Shown: positions 16,722 through 25,593, numbered from the stretch's first letter. The stretch: DNA of 64,000 nt from Lacrimispora defluvii (GCA_013036995.1 JAAOXG010000003.1:62001-126000); one strand, 5' to 3'. The notes: a model not told the origin generated them from the letters alone. Made by a program: numbers and translations.

Positions 16722-17314
16722 GCTTTTTCCTCCTGCTCACAGATCTGCTTTAATTCCTGATAGACTCGTCCCACAGGCAATCCTACTACATTACTGTAAT
16801 CTCCGTCAATCCCTTTGATAAAAGCAGCAAACCGTCCCTGGATTCCATAAGCACCGGCCTTATCCATAGGTTCCTCATCTTCTGCATATAATCGTATTTC
16901 TTCCGGAGTCATAGGGTATACATGAACATCAGTCCGTTCTGCAAAGCTACGGACTATGGTTTCATTCTTACCACAGTAAATCAAAGTCACACCGGTAAAG
17001 ACCTGATGGGTTTTTCCCTGAAAGGATTCAATCATCTCATATGCTTCCTCATGGCTCCCTGGTTTTCCAAGAATCTTACCTTCTGCCGCCACTACAGTAT
17101 CAGCTCCGATCACAATTGTACCAGGCTGCTGATGTTTTGCCACGTCTTCTGCTTTTTGCAAAGACAGCTCCATCACCGCATCTTCAGGAATCCTGGTAGT
17201 AATCACCTCAACAACCGTACTTGGTTCTATCACAGGATTCAGACTGATCTGGTTTAAAAGTTCTCTTCTTCTTGGTGATGCCGAAGCAAGCACAATCTTG
17301 TAATCTCTAATCAT
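16718..17314 (-). CDS. maf: Maf family nucleotide pyrophosphatase
   Basis: A house-cleaning nucleoside triphosphate pyrophosphatase acting on dTTP/UTP or modified nucleotides; 198 residues. The N-terminal LASASPRRRELL, TIVIGADTVV and KAGAYGIQG motifs are all present. It is first in the maf-cof-foldase group, preceded by AGAGAGGG. In Bacillus it neighbours mre/radC genes, which are not seen here. Confidence 0.93.
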   Translation of the reverse strand: MIRDYKIVLASASPRRRELLNQISLNPVIEPSTVVEVITTRIPEDAVMELSLQKAEDVAKHQQPGTIVIGADTVVAAEGKILGKPGSHEEAYEMIESFQGKTHQVFTGVTLIYCGKNETIVRSFAERTDVHVYPMTPEEIRLYAEDEEPMDKAGAYGIQGRFAAFIKGIDGDYSNVVGLPVGRVYQELKQICEQEEKA

Positions 17315-17364
17315 TGGTGCCCTCTCTCTTCTATTATAATTCCTGACTCATGAAATTGCAAACA

Positions 17365-17389
17365 GGCGGGACCCGTTACGAATCCCGCC
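17365..17389 (-). terminator. Weak terminator after CmpB-like gene
   Basis: GGCGGGA pairs with TCCCGCC (17365-17371 with 17383-17389) six bases after the stop; only a broken T stretch follows on the minus strand. Confidence 0.5.
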
Positions 17390-17394
17390 AATCT

Positions 17395-17952
17395 TTAATA
17401 TACTTTCAGGCGTCCCACTAAGGACGACTCATCTTCTTCACAGTCTGCTTTCAGCTGCGTCCTCATGGTATATACAAAATCGGTTGCATAAAAAACCAAC
17501 AAAAATATACCGGTAATACGTTGAAAATCATCTGGAATCATACCTGCTGCCTGATTCACAAATCCACTGAGGAAGCGGAAATAAAAGATTCCTAAAAATC
17601 CCCAGGCAATACTGCTCTCCAGACAGATAATTCCTTTGTAGTTAAATGGCTTCCTGCTATAATCCCACCAGAATGATCCAAACAGCTTAATCATCATATA
17701 AGCCGTAACAAGCTCCATGAAAGTTGCCATCACCATAGAGGCGAAATACAGGCGCACCGGACTGTCAATGAAAGGGCTTAGAAGCACTGTGGCCCCAACA
17801 GATCCAAATCCATATATGATGCAGAACGGTCCGTGTCCAAATCCACGATTAAAAACCGGTCTTTTGTTTTCATAGCTAAGTACAACGCATTCAAGAAGAT
17901 AACCCAGAAAGCTGAATAGGAAAAAACAGTTTATCCTATGATAAATTGACAT
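17395..17952 (-). CDS. CmpB-like putative ABC transporter permease (PF06541 type)
   Basis: A polytopic membrane protein of about 185 residues with four to five hydrophobic segments. The FSFLGYLLECVVLSY, RGFGHGPFCIIYGFG and SIAWGFLGIFYFRF segments are typical of the family named putative ABC transporter permease CmpB; no ATPase gene lies next to it. The ATG at 17952 or a TTG at 17958 could be the start; GGAGG is ten or four bases upstream. It has its own promoter with a palindrome over the start site. Role unknown. Confidence 0.72.
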   Translation of the reverse strand: MSIYHRINCFFLFSFLGYLLECVVLSYENKRPVFNRGFGHGPFCIIYGFGSVGATVLLSPFIDSPVRLYFASMVMATFMELVTAYMMIKLFGSFWWDYSRKPFNYKGIICLESSIAWGFLGIFYFRFLSGFVNQAAGMIPDDFQRITGIFLLVFYATDFVYTMRTQLKADCEEDESSLVGRLKVY

Positions 17953-17971
17953 ATCCAATTTGCCTCCAAAA

Positions 17972-17994
17972 TTAACAATTTTTTAACTTGTTAA
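17972..17994. promoter_or_regulatory. Operator-like inverted repeat at CmpB-like gene start site
   Basis: TTAACAA-N9-TTGTTAA, perfect in both arms, immediately downstream of the -10 box and covering the likely transcription start. Confidence 0.45.
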
Positions 17995-18023
17995 AGTATA
18001 ATATGGATATCTAAAGAAATCAA
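17995..18023 (-). promoter_or_regulatory. Predicted promoter of CmpB-like gene
   Basis: TTGATT (18018-18023) and TATACT (17995-18000) on the minus strand with a 17-base spacer. Confidence 0.6.
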
Positions 18024-18063
18024 GGGTTATTTTCTTACGATTCCCCAAAATTTTTCTTTTTTA

Positions 18064-18522
18064 TTAATAATATTGCGCTATAAGAACTGCGAGTAAAATG
18101 CCAAGTATTGCTCCTGCTCCAACCTGCAGAGGACTATGTCCCACATATTCCTTTAATTTTTCCTGTAAAATCTCGCCGTTCAGCTTCAGGGGATTTTCTA
18201 AGAGAATGCTGTTTAGCAGCTTTGCCTGCTTTCCTGTTTCTCTTCGTACTCCCATAGCATCATACATCACAATCATGGAGAGTACGAAGCTGATTGCAAA
18301 CTCAAAAGAACCGACGCCATAACGGTAACTGGCGGCGGTCGTCAATGCACAAACCGTAGAGGAGTGGGAACTTGGCATACCGCCGGATCCCACAAGCCTC
18401 TCCGGATTAAAACTTTTATTAAGAGCCAGGTCAATCAGTGTTTTTAACACCTGCGCCACCAGCCAGCCGGTAACTGCAGTCACTAAGACCTGATTCTTCA
18501 GAATCACTTTCCAAAATTCCAT
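18064..18522 (-). CDS. Divergent PAP2 family membrane protein
   Basis: A 152-residue protein of the divergent PAP2 family (PF02681, YuiD-like). It has several hydrophobic helices and the GGMPSSHSSTVCAL motif, which contains the family's Ser-His pair; the full acid phosphatase triad is not obvious. Start ATG at 18522 follows GGAGG by five bases, and the length matches the family. Upstream in-frame codons lie inside the HD gene. Probably transcribed from glgA through the HD gene. Biochemical role unknown. Confidence 0.85.
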   Translation of the reverse strand: MEFWKVILKNQVLVTAVTGWLVAQVLKTLIDLALNKSFNPERLVGSGGMPSSHSSTVCALTTAASYRYGVGSFEFAISFVLSMIVMYDAMGVRRETGKQAKLLNSILLENPLKLNGEILQEKLKEYVGHSPLQVGAGAILGILLAVLIAQYY

Positions 18523-18535
18523 GGTTTCCTCCATC

Positions 18536-19105
18536 TTATGCCGCGCTCTTCCTGCCAAAACCGTACAATATCCAACGCTTAATCCTTGCAGTCGTTTCCA
18601 CCAGACCACATAATTTATCTGCATAAATTATTACCATTCCGCCTTTCGTTTTAGGCGGAACCGGTGTAAGGGGCCACATATGCCGCAGGATCATGTCCTT
18701 CTCATTCTCAGTTAAATCAAAATGCTTCACTGCATTATTTAAAGCAGCCCTTGGATGAGTAAAGCCATGGAAACGTTCCCCGGTTTCTCTGGCATGAGTA
18801 TGCCAGTCATATAGAAAGAAATCATGAAGCAGTCCGGCTCTGGCTGCTTCTTTATATTCCCAACCTAATTTTCTGCATATGCTGTAGCTTAAATAGGATA
18901 CCTTAATGCAATGAGCCTTGCAGGTAGTATCTCCATGCTGCATATAGCGATCCATGGACTGGAATACCTTGTGGTCTAAAATATCCTTTACACAGGCAAG
19001 GTATTCCAAATCCATATTATAATCTTCCCGTTCCACCCAGGAGGCATCTTCTGCCCACTTTACCGCTTCCTGTTCTTCCTCTGGGGTTAAATACAAGTTT
19101 TTCAT
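18536..19105 (-). CDS. HD-domain protein
   Basis: A 189-residue protein with a metal-dependent HD phosphohydrolase domain: His in HGDTTCKAH, the His-Asp doublet LLHDFFLYDWH near residue 94, and a later H in ILRHMWPL. The substrate is unknown; related proteins hydrolyse nucleotides. The ATG at 19105 has AAGGAAG at a long distance (13 bases); a later in-frame ATG (codon 31) after GGGAAG could be the real start. It lies between glgA and the PAP2 gene with short gaps, and its stop is 13 bases from the PAP2 start. Confidence 0.8.
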   Translation of the reverse strand: MKNLYLTPEEEQEAVKWAEDASWVEREDYNMDLEYLACVKDILDHKVFQSMDRYMQHGDTTCKAHCIKVSYLSYSICRKLGWEYKEAARAGLLHDFFLYDWHTHARETGERFHGFTHPRAALNNAVKHFDLTENEKDMILRHMWPLTPVPPKTKGGMVIIYADKLCGLVETTARIKRWILYGFGRKSAA

Positions 19106-19144
19106 GGTTATTCTGTCGCTTCCTTTTTCATAGTGTGGACCGGC

Positions 19145-20590
19145 TTAACAGCCAGTCAGCCAGTCGTATAATTCCTGGTACTTCATGGCTGAAGTTTTCC
19201 AGGAATAATCCTTAGACATAGCCCGGTCGATAATTTTGTTCCACTCACGTCTCTTATCATAATAAATGCGCTGCGCATAGCGGACGGCACCTAGCATCTC
19301 ATGAGCATTATAGTTGGCAAAGGAAAATCCCGTTCCCTTACTCTCATACTCATTATAGGGTTCTACGGTGTCTTTTAAACCTCCGGTTTCCCTGACAACA
19401 GGTACAGTGCCGTATCTGAGCGCCATCAGCTGGCTTAAACCACAGGGTTCAAACAAAGATGGCATCAGGAACGCATCACAGGCAGCATAAATCTTATGAG
19501 ACATTGCCTCCGAATAATAAATATTGGCAGAAACCTTATCCGGATACTTCCATGCATAGTGGCGGAACATATTTTCATACCGCTCTTCTCCGGTACCGAG
19601 AATAACCAGCTGGATATTGTCCTGACATAACTCATCCATGACACACTGGATTAAGTCAAGTCCCTTCTGGTCAGTCAGTCTGGAAACGATTCCAATCATA
19701 AACTTACTTTCATCCTGCGCCAAAGAAAGTTCCTTTTGAAGCGCAGCTTTATTTTTTTCTTTCTCCTTGCGGAAGTTACGCAGATTATAGTTTTCTACAA
19801 TATACGAATCCGTCTCAGGATCAAACTCGTCATAATCAATTCCGTTTACAATTCCTCTTAAACTGCCTTCTCTGGCCCGCATCAGACCGTCAAGACCTTC
19901 CCCATAGAAAGGCATCTTTATCTCCTGTGCATAGGTCTCGCTGACTGTTGTGATGGCATCTGCATATACTATGCCGCCCTTTAATAAATTTCCATCCTTG
20001 TAGGCCTCCAGTTTATCGGGAGTAAAATAATAATCAGGCAGGCAGGTCAGTGCCTGTATGGTCTTTACATCCCACACACCCTGGAATTTTAAATTGTGAA
20101 TGGTAATTACCGACTTCATGTTCCGGAAGAAATCTCCTTCACGAAAACGGTCCTTTAACAGAACAGGTATTAAACCGGTCTGCCAGTCATGGCAATGAAC
20201 CACATCCGGCTGAAATCCGATTACCGGAAGAGAAGATAAGGCGGCTCTTGAAAAAAAGCAGAACTTTTCTAAATCCTGATACCAGTCTCCGTATGGCTTT
20301 GGCCCCTGGTAATAGCCTTCATTATCAATGAAATAGAAGGTGATTCCGTCCCAGACACACTGAAGAATCCCAACGTATCTGCTTTGTCCCAGATAATCCA
20401 TATAGAAATGATCCACATAAGTCATCTGGTTTCTCAATTCTTCTTTGATACAGAGATATTTGGGAATCATAACCCGCACATCATAATACTCCTGATCAAA
20501 GCACTTGGGAAGGGATCCCACTACATCTGCAAGACCACCCGTTTTAACAAAAGGTACTGCCTCCGATGCAACGAACAAAATCTTCTTCAT
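19145..20590 (-). CDS. glgA: Glycogen synthase
   Basis: Transfers glucose from ADP-glucose to glycogen chains; a GT5 enzyme of 481 residues. The N-terminal KTGGLADV loop (residues 16-23) binds ADP-glucose; the GT-B C-domain shows GIVSRLTDQKGLDL and SLFEPCGLSQ, holding the catalytic Glu. The ATG at 20590 after GGGAGG is preferred to an in-frame codon 12 residues earlier. glgB, glgC and glgP are not in the window, so this is a lone glycogen gene near spo0A; glycogen is often laid down before sporulation in clostridia (general knowledge). Confidence 0.95.
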   Translation of the reverse strand: MKKILFVASEAVPFVKTGGLADVVGSLPKCFDQEYYDVRVMIPKYLCIKEELRNQMTYVDHFYMDYLGQSRYVGILQCVWDGITFYFIDNEGYYQGPKPYGDWYQDLEKFCFFSRAALSSLPVIGFQPDVVHCHDWQTGLIPVLLKDRFREGDFFRNMKSVITIHNLKFQGVWDVKTIQALTCLPDYYFTPDKLEAYKDGNLLKGGIVYADAITTVSETYAQEIKMPFYGEGLDGLMRAREGSLRGIVNGIDYDEFDPETDSYIVENYNLRNFRKEKEKNKAALQKELSLAQDESKFMIGIVSRLTDQKGLDLIQCVMDELCQDNIQLVILGTGEERYENMFRHYAWKYPDKVSANIYYSEAMSHKIYAACDAFLMPSLFEPCGLSQLMALRYGTVPVVRETGGLKDTVEPYNEYESKGTGFSFANYNAHEMLGAVRYAQRIYYDKRREWNKIIDRAMSKDYSWKTSAMKYQELYDWLTGC

Positions 20591-20688
20591 CAAAAAACCT
20601 CCCTTATCCTTATCCCTTCCGGGCATTGTCTGTTATGCTATAGTATACTGCATTTTCAGAAAATAAGGAAGTATCTTTCCCTTAAGTT

Positions 20689-21495
20689 TTATGAAAGTTT
20701 TTTGTAATCAAGCCTTATTTTATCAGCAATGAGTGCAATAAACTCGGAATTGGTTGGTTTTCCTTTTCCTGTACTTACGGTATATCCAAACAGCTCGTTG
20801 ATGGTATCCATCTTTCCCCGGCTCCAGGCCACTTCAATGGCATGGCGGATGGCACGCTCCACACGGCTGGGTGTCGTCTGATGTTTCTTTGCAATGGATG
20901 GATAAAGAATCTTAGTAACAGAGGTAAGCATCTCCTGATCCTGTACCGATATCACAATGGCATCCCTTAAATACTGATAACCCTTAATATGCGCAGGAAT
21001 TCCGATTTCATGAAGCATCTGTGTTACATCATTTTCTAAATTCTGCTCCATATATTCTGTCTTATTGACATAAGGTTTCACCTTTTTCATACCCTGCAGA
21101 CTTGGCGCTTTCGTCTTTCTCTGCCCTACTCTTCGCACCTTATCGACGATAACTTCCTTGTTAAACGGCTTCATTATGTAATAATTCGCCCCCATTCGGA
21201 AAGCATCTTCGGTAATATTCTCACTTCCTGCGGCGGTTACCATAATAAATGAGGGAATCTTTGTCACAGCACCGTTTCCTCTTACCCGCTCCATTACTGT
21301 AATTCCGTCCATTCTCGGCATAATTACATCCAATAAGACAACATCCGGATTTGTTTTGAGGATCATGTTATAAGCGTCTTCGCCGTTATCCGCTCTTCCC
21401 ACTACATGAAAATCCTCCTCTCCTTCCAGTATATCATTCAGCAGATTTAAGGTCTGCAGGTTATCATCTGCAATAGCAATACTGATTTCTGACAT
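20689..21495 (-). CDS. spo0A: Sporulation master regulator Spo0A
   Basis: Response regulator that starts sporulation; 268 residues. The receiver domain shows AIADDN, the phosphoacceptor Asp in [13 protein letters not shown] (near residue 56) and MKPFNKE. The DNA-binding domain has the Spo0A recognition helix region [20 protein letters not shown]. The start ATG at 21495 follows AGGAGGAG; an in-frame upstream codon lacks a site. Two TGTCGAA boxes flank the promoter, so autoregulation is likely. In Bacillus and most clostridia it directly follows spoIVB; here a two-gene insert separates them. Confidence 0.97.
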   Translation of the reverse strand: MSEISIAIADDNLQTLNLLNDILEGEEDFHVVGRADNGEDAYNMILKTNPDVVLLDVIMPRMDGITVMERVRGNGAVTKIPSFIMVTAAGSENITEDAFRMGANYYIMKPFNKEVIVDKVRRVGQRKTKAPSLQGMKKVKPYVNKTEYMEQNLENDVTQMLHEIGIPAHIKGYQYLRDAIVISVQDQEMLTSVTKILYPSIAKKHQTTPSRVERAIRHAIEVAWSRGKMDTINELFGYTVSTGKGKPTNSEFIALIADKIRLDYKKLS

Positions 21496-21594
21496 ATTGA
21501 TACTCTCCTCCTGATTCTTCAAAATAATTAAAACTAGTGTATAGCCATTATAATCTTGCCTCAGCTTATGCCGCAACGTGATTCTATCGCATTA

Positions 21595-21601
21595 TTCGAC
21601 A
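21595..21601 (-). promoter_or_regulatory. 0A box downstream of spo0A promoter
   Basis: TGTCGAA on the minus strand, about 6-12 bases after the predicted transcription start, where bound Spo0A~P would block transcription. Confidence 0.65.
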
Positions 21602-21613
21602 GGAAAAACGTTT

Positions 21614-21641
21614 ATTTTATCGAATATGGGATTCTGTCCAA
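21614..21641 (-). promoter_or_regulatory. Predicted promoter of spo0A
   Basis: TTGGAC (21636-21641) and TAAAAT (21614-21619) on the minus strand, 16-base spacer, with a leader of about 110 bases. No convincing sigma-H promoter was found. Confidence 0.55.
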
Positions 21642-21651
21642 TCTATCCCAC

Positions 21652-21658
21652 TGTCGAA
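21652..21658 (+). promoter_or_regulatory. 0A box upstream of spo0A promoter
   Basis: TGTCGAA on the plus strand, 10 bases upstream of the -35 box and inverted relative to the downstream box. Confidence 0.65.
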
Positions 21659-21819
21659 AGAAGAAAAGGTCTTGCCCGGTCTGAATCCACGTTTCCCCCT
21701 TTTTTTTACCGGTGTTGAAAATTGATACTACTTGTCGTCAAAAAAAACTCAAAAACAGTGCTACTATCTCTTATACTAACACATAAGAAATGAGATGAAA
21801 AGCTTTTCACAGAGATTGG

Positions 21820-21893
21820 ATCTATTTTATCATTGATAATTTAAGCATTATGCTGATAAAATTATTATTTTATTTTTTTTTATTATCAAAAAA
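21820..21893. repeat. AT-rich stretch with nested inverted repeats
   Basis: TTTTATCA/TGATAAAA, TTGATAAT/ATTATCAA and AGCATTATGCT lie in about 70 bases of very AT-rich DNA upstream of the OPT promoter. Together with the 0A boxes and two promoters they account for the gene-free interval 21496-21968. Possible regulator site or bendable DNA. Confidence 0.4.
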
Positions 21894-21905
21894 GCACAAT
21901 AACAC

Positions 21906-21934
21906 TTGCCCCATCTTAAATAAATGGATATAAT
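21906..21934 (+). promoter_or_regulatory. Predicted promoter of OPT-PqqD operon
   Basis: TTGCCC (21906-21911) and a perfect TATAAT (21929-21934) with a 17-base spacer; AGGGGG ribosome site 20 bases on. Confidence 0.7.
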
Positions 21935-21968
21935 TGGTACTGTATAAAAATTTTAGGGGGAAATACAA

Positions 21969-23879
21969 ATGAAAGAACAAAACGATTTCAGGCCGTACAT
22001 ACCGGCTGAAAAGGTCACACCGGAATTTACTGTTACCTCTATTGTTCTGGGTATCATTCTGGCTGTTGTCTTCGGTGCTGCTAATGCCTATCTGGGTCTC
22101 CGTGTTGGTATGACCATCTCCGCATCGATTCCTGCCGCAGTCATCTCCATGGGTGTGATCAGAGTCATGATGAAGAAAAACTCCATACTGGAAAGCAACA
22201 TCGTTCAGACAGTTGGTTCTGCAGGAGAATCTCTGGCTGCAGGAGCTATCTTTACACTGCCTGCTCTTTTTTTATGGGCAGCAGAAGGGAAAATGGAAAC
22301 ACCTGGTATTCTGGAAATCACACTGATTTCTCTCATCGGCGGCATTCTGGGTGTCCTTTTCATGGTTCCGCTTCGAAATGCATTGATTGTAAAGGAGCAC
22401 GGGATTCTTCCCTATCCGGAAGGAACCGCGTGTGCAGAGGTTCTTTTAGCCGGTGAAGAGGGTGGTGCCAATGCTTCCACCGTATTTGCCGGAATGGGCT
22501 TTGCCGCTGTATTTAAGTTTATCATTGATGGTATCAGACTGGTTCCAGGGGAAGTATCCTTCCGGGTGAAGGGATATGCAGGTGAGATTGGAACACAGAT
22601 TTATCCGGCAGTCATGAGCGTGGGATATATCTGCGGACCAAGGATATCTTCCTATATGTTTGCGGGAGGAATTATCAGCTGGCTGGTATTTATCCCTGCA
22701 ATTGTTCTTTTTGGAGCCGATTTAACCCTGTATCCCGGTACTGTTCCCATTGGGGAGCTGTTTGCTGCCAAAGGAGCCGGCGGCATCTGGGGAACTTACA
22801 TCCGTTACATTGGTGCAGGAGCTCTTGCAGCAGGCGGTATTATCAGCCTTGTAAAATCTCTTCCATTAATTATCCGCACATTCCGTGATGCCATTCAGGG
22901 GCTTGGTCAGAACAATGCAGGCAGCGGACTACGTACCGATCGGGATTTAAGCTTTCAGACAATTCTGGGAGGTATCGCCATTCTCACCATTATTGTCTGG
23001 CTGGTTCCGGTCATTCCGGTAAGTCTGGTAGGCGCCATCCTTGTTGTAATCTTTGGATTTTTCTTTGCCACTGTATCTTCCAGAATGGTAGGTCTGGTAG
23101 GAAGCAGCAATAACCCGGTATCGGGTATGGCCATTGCAACGCTTCTAATCGCCACTATTACATTAAAAGCCACCGGAGACAGCGGAATACATGGAATGAA
23201 AGGCGCTATTGCCATCGGTTCCATCATCTGCATTGTTGCTGCAATTGCTGGTGATACCTCCCAGGACTTAAAAACAGGTTACCTGCTTGGAGCTACTCCG
23301 AAAAAGCAGCAGATTGGTGAGCTGATCGGTGTAGTCGCTGCTGCCTTTGCCATTGGCGGAGTTTTATACCTGTTGAATGCAGCATGGGGCTTTGGTTCTG
23401 AACAGCTGGGTGCACCTCAGGCCATGCTGATGAAGATGATCATTGAGGGTGTTATGGATAACAATCTTCCCTGGGCTCTGGTATTTATGGGAGTTTTCTT
23501 AGCTGTAGCTGTGGAAATCCTGGGAATCCCCGTTCTTCCTTTTGCCATTGGCGTATATCTTCCTGTCCAGTTAAATGCATGCATTATGGTAGGCGGACTG
23601 GTACGCTTATACTTTGACAAAATGAAAAAAGATGACAAGAAAGATAAAGATCAGTTAATCAGCGACGGAATGCTTTACTGTTCCGGAATGATTGCAGGTG
23701 AAGGCCTGGTAGGTATCCTGCTTGCGCTTTTAGCGGTATTTGGTCTGGACAAGGCACTGGATCTGTCCTCAAAACTAAATCTTCCTTCTTTTGTTTTGGA
23801 TTTTGGAAGTCTGATTTTATTTGGACTTGTCATCTTAAGCCTGCTTAAATTTACAATCTGGAAGAAAGTGAAGAAATGA
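21969..23879 (+). CDS. OPT family oligopeptide transporter
   Basis: An integral membrane protein of 636 residues with about 15 hydrophobic segments, matching the OPT family (proton-coupled uptake of peptides or peptide-like metal chelators). The VFGAANAYLGLRVGMTISASIPAAV start and GSAGESLAAGAIFTLPAL are characteristic; the central SNNPVSGMAIATLL segment is also conserved. Start ATG at 21969 follows AGGGGG. The stop overlaps the next start (ATGA). The pair lies head-to-head with spo0A and interrupts the usual spoIVB-spo0A neighbourhood. Substrate and direction are not shown by sequence. Confidence 0.92.
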   Translation: MKEQNDFRPYIPAEKVTPEFTVTSIVLGIILAVVFGAANAYLGLRVGMTISASIPAAVISMGVIRVMMKKNSILESNIVQTVGSAGESLAAGAIFTLPALFLWAAEGKMETPGILEITLISLIGGILGVLFMVPLRNALIVKEHGILPYPEGTACAEVLLAGEEGGANASTVFAGMGFAAVFKFIIDGIRLVPGEVSFRVKGYAGEIGTQIYPAVMSVGYICGPRISSYMFAGGIISWLVFIPAIVLFGADLTLYPGTVPIGELFAAKGAGGIWGTYIRYIGAGALAAGGIISLVKSLPLIIRTFRDAIQGLGQNNAGSGLRTDRDLSFQTILGGIAILTIIVWLVPVIPVSLVGAILVVIFGFFFATVSSRMVGLVGSSNNPVSGMAIATLLIATITLKATGDSGIHGMKGAIAIGSIICIVAAIAGDTSQDLKTGYLLGATPKKQQIGELIGVVAAAFAIGGVLYLLNAAWGFGSEQLGAPQAMLMKMIIEGVMDNNLPWALVFMGVFLAVAVEILGIPVLPFAIGVYLPVQLNACIMVGGLVRLYFDKMKKDDKKDKDQLISDGMLYCSGMIAGEGLVGILLALLAVFGLDKALDLSSKLNLPSFVLDFGSLILFGLVILSLLKFTIWKKVKK

Positions 23880-24226
23880 GTCAGACAGAAAAAAAAAGCG
23901 AAAACTATTTAGACCGGATTCCCATTCGGACTGAACATATACACTGGTCTGTAGAAGAAAGCGGTCTGGTGACACTGGACGTGGAGAACAAAGGAGTCTT
24001 TCACCGGTTTGCCCAGAAATTTTTTCATAAACCAAAAGTCAGCCACATTCATCTGGATCCAATGGGAAGCTTTGTATGGTGTCTCATCGACGGCAGCCGG
24101 GATATTCTTAGCCTTTCTGCCTTAGTAAAGGAACAGTTTGGAGAGAAAGCATCTCCACTATACGAACGTCTATCCAAGTACTTCCATATCCTGCACAGTT
24201 ATGGATTTATTACCTTTAAAAAATAA
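23876..24226 (+). CDS. PqqD-like (RRE-fold) protein coupled to OPT transporter
   Basis: A 116-residue protein resembling PqqD, the peptide-binding winged-helix fold (RiPP recognition element). Supporting signs are SHIHLDPMGSFVWCLIDGSRDI at residues 55-76, the family's L-x-x-x-G-x-x-V-W-x-x-I-D-G-x-x pattern, and the C-terminal YFHILHSYGFITFKK. The first 50 residues form an unusual charged extension. The start overlaps the OPT stop by four bases, so the two proteins are co-translated. No radical SAM maturase or precursor peptide lies nearby. Role inferred as peptide binding; unproven. Confidence 0.75.
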   Translation: MSQTEKKSENYLDRIPIRTEHIHWSVEESGLVTLDVENKGVFHRFAQKFFHKPKVSHIHLDPMGSFVWCLIDGSRDILSLSALVKEQFGEKASPLYERLSKYFHILHSYGFITFKK

Positions 24227-24227
24227 T

Positions 24228-24285
24228 CAGGAAAAGAAAAGGACGGCACCGTAAGACTCTTACGATTCTGTCCTTTTATTTCCTG
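24228..24285. terminator. Bidirectional terminator between pqqD-like gene and spoIVB
   Basis: Nested stem: CAGGAAA/TTTCCTG outside, AAAAGGAC/GTCCTTTT next, CGTAAG/CTTACG at the tip. T- or A-rich flanks on both strands fit convergent termination. Confidence 0.75.
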
Positions 24286-24295
24286 GCAAATATTG

Positions 24296-25570
24296 TTAAT
24301 GATTGATCATATTTTCGATAAAGATACCGTAGCCTCTTGTTGAGTCCTGGATAAAAACATGGGTAACAGCGCCTATCAGCTTTCCATCCTGTATAATAGG
24401 ACTACCGGACATACCCTGAACAATTCCCCCGGTCAATGCCAGAAGATCGGGGTCCGTGACTTTAATTACCATTCCCTTGCTTTTATGAGTGGTGGAGTAA
24501 TCAACCCGCTGTATTTCTATTTCGTAATCACGCACTTTTCCAGAAACATCACTTCGTATATAGGCTTTTCCCTTCTTCACATCCTGCCGATAACCGATGG
24601 GTATGGCATCCTGGGAAATCCCCTGCTTAAAGCGGTCATTTACTGTACCGAAAATACCTTCTTCCGTATTTTCTTTAATCGTTCCCAAGTTGGATCCCGG
24701 ACCATAATAGATGATTCCGCTCATTACACCTGGTTTCCCAAAGGTTCCTTTTTCAATTCCCAGTATAGCTGTTTCATAGAGAGAACCATCTGTGATCTGA
24801 ACTACATTCCCAGTATCACTGTCGCTGATTCCGTGGCCCAGTGCACCAAATTGTCCGTTCATATCCACATAGGTCATGGTTCCTATTCCCTGAGTGTCAT
24901 CACGAACCCAGACTCCCAGTTTATAGGATCCGTCCTCTGTTTCTATGGGATTCATCTTAATATCAATGTTATCATCCCCTCTTCTGACCTTTAAAACAGC
25001 TTCCGACGCGCCTATTTTATTCAGCTCATTCATCAGTGTTTCCTTGTCACTAAGTGGGATGCCATTGATTGATTCCAGATAATCCCCTGATTGTAAAACT
25101 CCAAATGCAGGCTCTACAACCATTCCATCTTTTTTCGTTACGTCTCCTGTACCGATTACCATGACTCCATTTGCTTTTAAATAAATTCCAACTGGAGTAC
25201 CGCAGGGAACAGCGTATTTGGTATCAACTACATTTACCTGAATATCTTTTAACTGTATCCAGCCGAACAGCTTTAATCCCAGCTTATAGCTTCCCAGATT
25301 CTTGGAATACACGGAAAACGGCTGATTCACCTGTAAGTGAATTTGATCGGAAGGAATATTGGAACCATTGTTCAGTACCACTTCCTCGCTGTCGGAATGC
25401 AGCGTCACATCAAAAGGCATGGAGAAATGAAACTGTTCTTCTTCTGCTGCAACGATGTTCAATTTGTCCGGAATGACCCGTTTCATATAGAACCAGGTAA
25501 ATCCGATACAAAAGATCAGGCTGATCCAGAACGCCCTTACAATTAGTTTATGAAATTTCTTTTTTGCCAT
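24296..25570 (-). CDS. spoIVB: SpoIVB serine peptidase (S55)
   Basis: Forespore protease that crosses the inner forespore membrane and signals for pro-sigma-K activation; 424 residues. It has an N-terminal membrane anchor (about residues 13-30), a PDZ domain (about 130-205) and an S55 catalytic domain with His in ALGHGISD and the Ser nucleophile near residue 390 in GMSGSPI. It follows recN as in Bacillus. Upstream is a CATACTA -10 element of the sigma-G/F type and a hairpin. Start ATG at 25570 after AAGGAGG. Confidence 0.95.
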   Translation of the reverse strand: MAKKKFHKLIVRAFWISLIFCIGFTWFYMKRVIPDKLNIVAAEEEQFHFSMPFDVTLHSDSEEVVLNNGSNIPSDQIHLQVNQPFSVYSKNLGSYKLGLKLFGWIQLKDIQVNVVDTKYAVPCGTPVGIYLKANGVMVIGTGDVTKKDGMVVEPAFGVLQSGDYLESINGIPLSDKETLMNELNKIGASEAVLKVRRGDDNIDIKMNPIETEDGSYKLGVWVRDDTQGIGTMTYVDMNGQFGALGHGISDSDTGNVVQITDGSLYETAILGIEKGTFGKPGVMSGIIYYGPGSNLGTIKENTEEGIFGTVNDRFKQGISQDAIPIGYRQDVKKGKAYIRSDVSGKVRDYEIEIQRVDYSTTHKSKGMVIKVTDPDLLALTGGIVQGMSGSPIIQDGKLIGAVTHVFIQDSTRGYGIFIENMINH

Positions 25571-25593
25571 CTCACATACCTCCTTAGAAGAAT

